A stretch of 64,000 nucleotides of DNA from Phorcus lineatus (lineage: Eukaryota; Mollusca; Gastropoda; Trochida; Trochidae), in NCBI GenBank assembly GCA_921293015.1, contig OV121084.1:17860960-17924959 (forward strand). Direction: 5' to 3'. The translations under genes were made by a program, and so were the position numbers. Numbering within the stretch: the first letter of the stretch is position 1; every line of letters begins with the position of its first letter. Shown here in pieces: positions 61,328 through 64,000 of this stretch. Under the pieces are notes generated by a model. That model was given only the letters and a program-made list of their open reading frames with translations. It ran no database searches and had not been told where the DNA came from.

Positions 61328-61359
61328 CAGGGCTGGTAACTTTGAAAACTAACCAGCCC
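61328..61359. repeat. Small hairpin
   Basis: AGGGCTGGT at 61330-61338 pairs perfectly with ACCAGCCCT at 61351-61359 across a 12-nt A/T-rich loop. Probably part of a repeat; no T-run or other terminator-like context. Confidence 0.5.
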
Positions 61360-63918
61360 TCCTTAAAAATTGCCAGTCCTTATTTAGTGATCATTTTAGC
61401 TCATCAATAATATATAATGAGGTATATTTGCTTTCACATATATTTTATTTTAGATTATTTCTTGAAATTTTCTGTTACAGTTTTTCCTACTCACTAATTG
61501 TCCATAAACAGACCGGCATATCTGACAATAGACTATGTTATTGTTGTCATTAGTTACTAGCCACTCCAAAAATTCCCTTTTTCCATCTTAAAACTATTGT
61601 ACGCTTTCTTTTAGTTTTTTATACTCATTTTCTTTATTCTTCTATAGACTTACCTTTATCTTTTTCTTCTGGAAAACCAAGAAATAAATGTAAAATTATA
61701 CATCTAAATTTTCACATTTGAATTATTTACAAACTTTTAGCATCTGAGCGCTGCCATTTCACACTGCCATAGACAGTTGCAAGCCTTGCTTTTGATTGGC
61801 TGATTTAATTTTGTACATTCGTCTTTTATTATTGCAATCAAATTGACACGGACTCAACAAAATTGAATCAACTTGAAAAATATTGCGACTGATAATCATT
61901 TTAGAGTTTTTTGCTTCCAAATTATTTATTCTAAATGGGAATGCAGAAATTCAGTTCGACCCAGATTCGATTTCATGATAATATGAACTCGACCATCAGG
62001 CAGGTAAGATTTATTTTTTCAAATTTATTGATCCAATTCCCAAAAAGTAAGGCCATGGCAATGGTGCAGCTTTAGAAAGGTTAACCCTCATAAGGGCTGT
62101 CTACACTGTTTACTATTTCCAAAGTAGTATAATTCACCAAGGAAAATACAGAATGAGACCCTAGTGTAACCATTGCATATTGGTGGTCAACCCTGCCTCC
62201 CTTTGAGAATTCTGAAGGGCATTGCCTGATATTGGTTAATTCAAGTGGTGAAATATCTTGATAGATCATAGAACTAATATTGCATAATAAGACTTCTATA
62301 GAATATTTTTTTCACTTTTGATTTGTGCATTATCCTGTGACCATTAGACTGAAGGAGAGTTTAGCTGGTTGGTGGTTTTAAGAATGTGTACAGTTGTTTT
62401 CAATCATTTAGCACCTACAGCATTTTTTAAGGAATCAATATCACGACTATTATGAAAGATTACATATGTAACTAAAAATATCACTCCAAAAAAGTCATTC
62501 TTACTCTTAAAAAGACTAAAACCATTTGAATGATGAAATCTTGTTAAAAATATGTTGATCAGCAGATTAAGATCGCACCTAGGTATTTATTCATTGCATA
62601 TTAGAAATCTTTTATTTCTTACTCAAGTCTTCTAATTTAGATTGTAACTTGTGCAAAGCCTGATAAGCTACATAGCCAATGACTCTATTTTTCTTTTCCC
62701 TTGGTGTCCTATTTTAGTTTATTCTTCACTATGGACTGTTTTTCAGTGATTTTTCTGAAAATTTTCATTGTTAACCCTTCGTGGCATACAGGTTTTCGTG
62801 CAATTAATCTCTCTGATAAAGTCTCAATGACTTTTATATTTGGACAACTTCATCCAATGACTAAAAAAGGATTATTTAGTGTGTTAAAGATTTGAACTCT
62901 ATGAACTCTATGAAACTCTAAGTTTTCTTAACCACCTCTCTACTCTAAAAATTTCAACCTTGTGTTTTATTTTTGCCATGTTGTCTCTTTTGAAACTTCA
63001 AATTTTGAAAATATTTTATATCTTTTCAAACGGACATGACATATCTTTGATACAAACAATCTTTAGAAAAGATCTCTTGACATACAAAGTTAAACTTAAT
63101 GGAAAGTTTCATTATAAAAAATCTCCTTTATCGTTTCCAGCTTTTAAAAATAATTTGTTTGACATTGATACGTTTACCTACTTGAGAATAACCCTCTGCA
63201 GTTCAGCCTTGAGAGATATTTTTTAGCACAAATCCTCTTACGTATGCTAAAGTACAACCTTGCAAAATATCAAAATGCACTAAAAAGAGAATTCTGCTCA
63301 TAATGAAGGGAATTCTATGACTTTAAGGAAATGTCATATGCCATGTCTGATCAAGGTTGGAATTTAGGTCTCCGCAAGTTTGATAAGGGCAATATGAGAG
63401 CTGTGAGCTGGATTAAATGATTAAAGTGGAAGCTTTGAATCAGATGTATTATCTTTGAAATGTAATTTGATTTAAACCAAACCTACCCACCAGAAAAATT
63501 TTTTTCGGATATATATCAGAAATAGCAGAAATTGTCTCTGAAGGTAGAAACTTCCTTATTGCTTGCATGCACTTCCTAATGGTTCCCTGCTATAAAATAG
63601 CTGTTACTTCATAGAGCTTAGAGACCTCAAACCAACTTATAAATGACCTTTTGTTGACATTACAACCAGAACATTGTTGTGAAAGTGGAGCAGAAGGGGA
63701 GATCCTGTTGTTCATTTATACTGTTGACATTAAAGAAAGCAGTTCAGTTGACTATGCATTTTGAAACTTAGTTGTCATGGACACCTGGCCAAGGATAGTT
63801 TCAATCATTATGTTCTATGGGTCCACAACTGCATTTAATTACTAGCCCATTGAAGATACCGCTATTGAATAAATTTACAACGTTATTAGGCATTTTGTCA
63901 TTAAATAATGTGCTGACT

Positions 63919-64000
63919 GACATCAGATGATGCATTATTGTTAAGCATGACATCAGATGATTCATTATTGTTAAGCATGACGTCAGATGATGCATTAATT
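63919..64000. repeat. 30-bp tandem repeat, cut by window end
   Basis: Units GACATCAGATGATGCATTAT then TGTTAAGCAT start at 63919, 63949 and 63979, nearly identical; the third is truncated by the window edge. Confidence 0.9.

Larger units (their letters stand above)
52812..64000 (+). other. Intron 3 (5' part) of the LPMO-like gene
   Basis: From the donor at 52812 to the window edge no further exon that fits the family could be recognised. The stretch holds a 44-bp array, a MITE family, short duplications and an edge tandem repeat. Stretches without any feature include 52812-54082, 54691-55160, 55711-57380, 58540-61325 and 61365-63915. Confidence 0.5.

Noticed and set aside
61021..61410. Plus-strand open frame of 129 codons
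   Set aside because: No recognised domain, contains a small repeat hairpin, and length is within chance expectation for this window.

Overview
The window reads as animal nuclear DNA: AT-rich, very few long open frames, short exons with GT-AG borders, long introns, and many transposon remnants. The repeats (LINE remnants with GGCC-hairpin AATAAA tails, a tRNA-headed SINE ending in a GGCGTTACACCC-type tail, a DIRS element with tyrosine recombinase, degenerate 44-160 bp tandem arrays) point to a lophotrochozoan, most likely a marine mollusc and perhaps a bivalve. That assignment is inference.

Left part (1-35 kb). This holds no intact gene. A LINE 3' fragment (90-870, minus) and a longer 5'-truncated LINE (5106-8010, minus; endonuclease piece, reverse transcriptase and C-terminal zinc-knuckle region, broken by stops and a frameshift) are followed by a perfect 740-bp tandem duplication (8547-10026) running into a 27-bp minisatellite. 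Then come a SINE (13236-13538), an inverted pair of CGGA-rich repeats around a 35-bp tandem array (14033-15602), an AC/AT microsatellite and two near-identical 90-bp repeats. From about 19.6 to 35.1 kb I see almost nothing; this is probably intron or flank of the leucine-rich-repeat gene on the minus strand.

Host genes (35-64 kb). Two genes start head to head around a compact 665-bp spacer with E-box, NRF1-like and ETS-like sites. To the left (minus) is the first coding exon of a secreted or membrane leucine-rich-repeat protein (35120-35274). To the right (plus) are three exons (35940-36065, 41055-41178, 52678-52811) that join in frame into the N-terminal 128 residues of a secreted protein. 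Its mature N-terminus would be histidine, and its motifs resemble a lytic polysaccharide monooxygenase-like (histidine-brace copper) family best known from bacteria. The remaining exons lie beyond the window. An unassigned 99-nt coding-type exon lies antisense in intron 1 (40144-40242).

Intron 2 carries a 4.0-kb DIRS-like element (43222-47228), GC-rich against AT-rich flanks. It has near-perfect inverted termini and an internal complementary region, but frameshifts and a mutated reverse transcriptase active site. Downstream in the same intron are three long hairpins, paired CRE palindromes and degenerate tandem repeats. Intron 3 (52812 to the end) holds a 44-bp array, a TTAA-bordered MITE family and a 30-bp repeat cut by the window edge.
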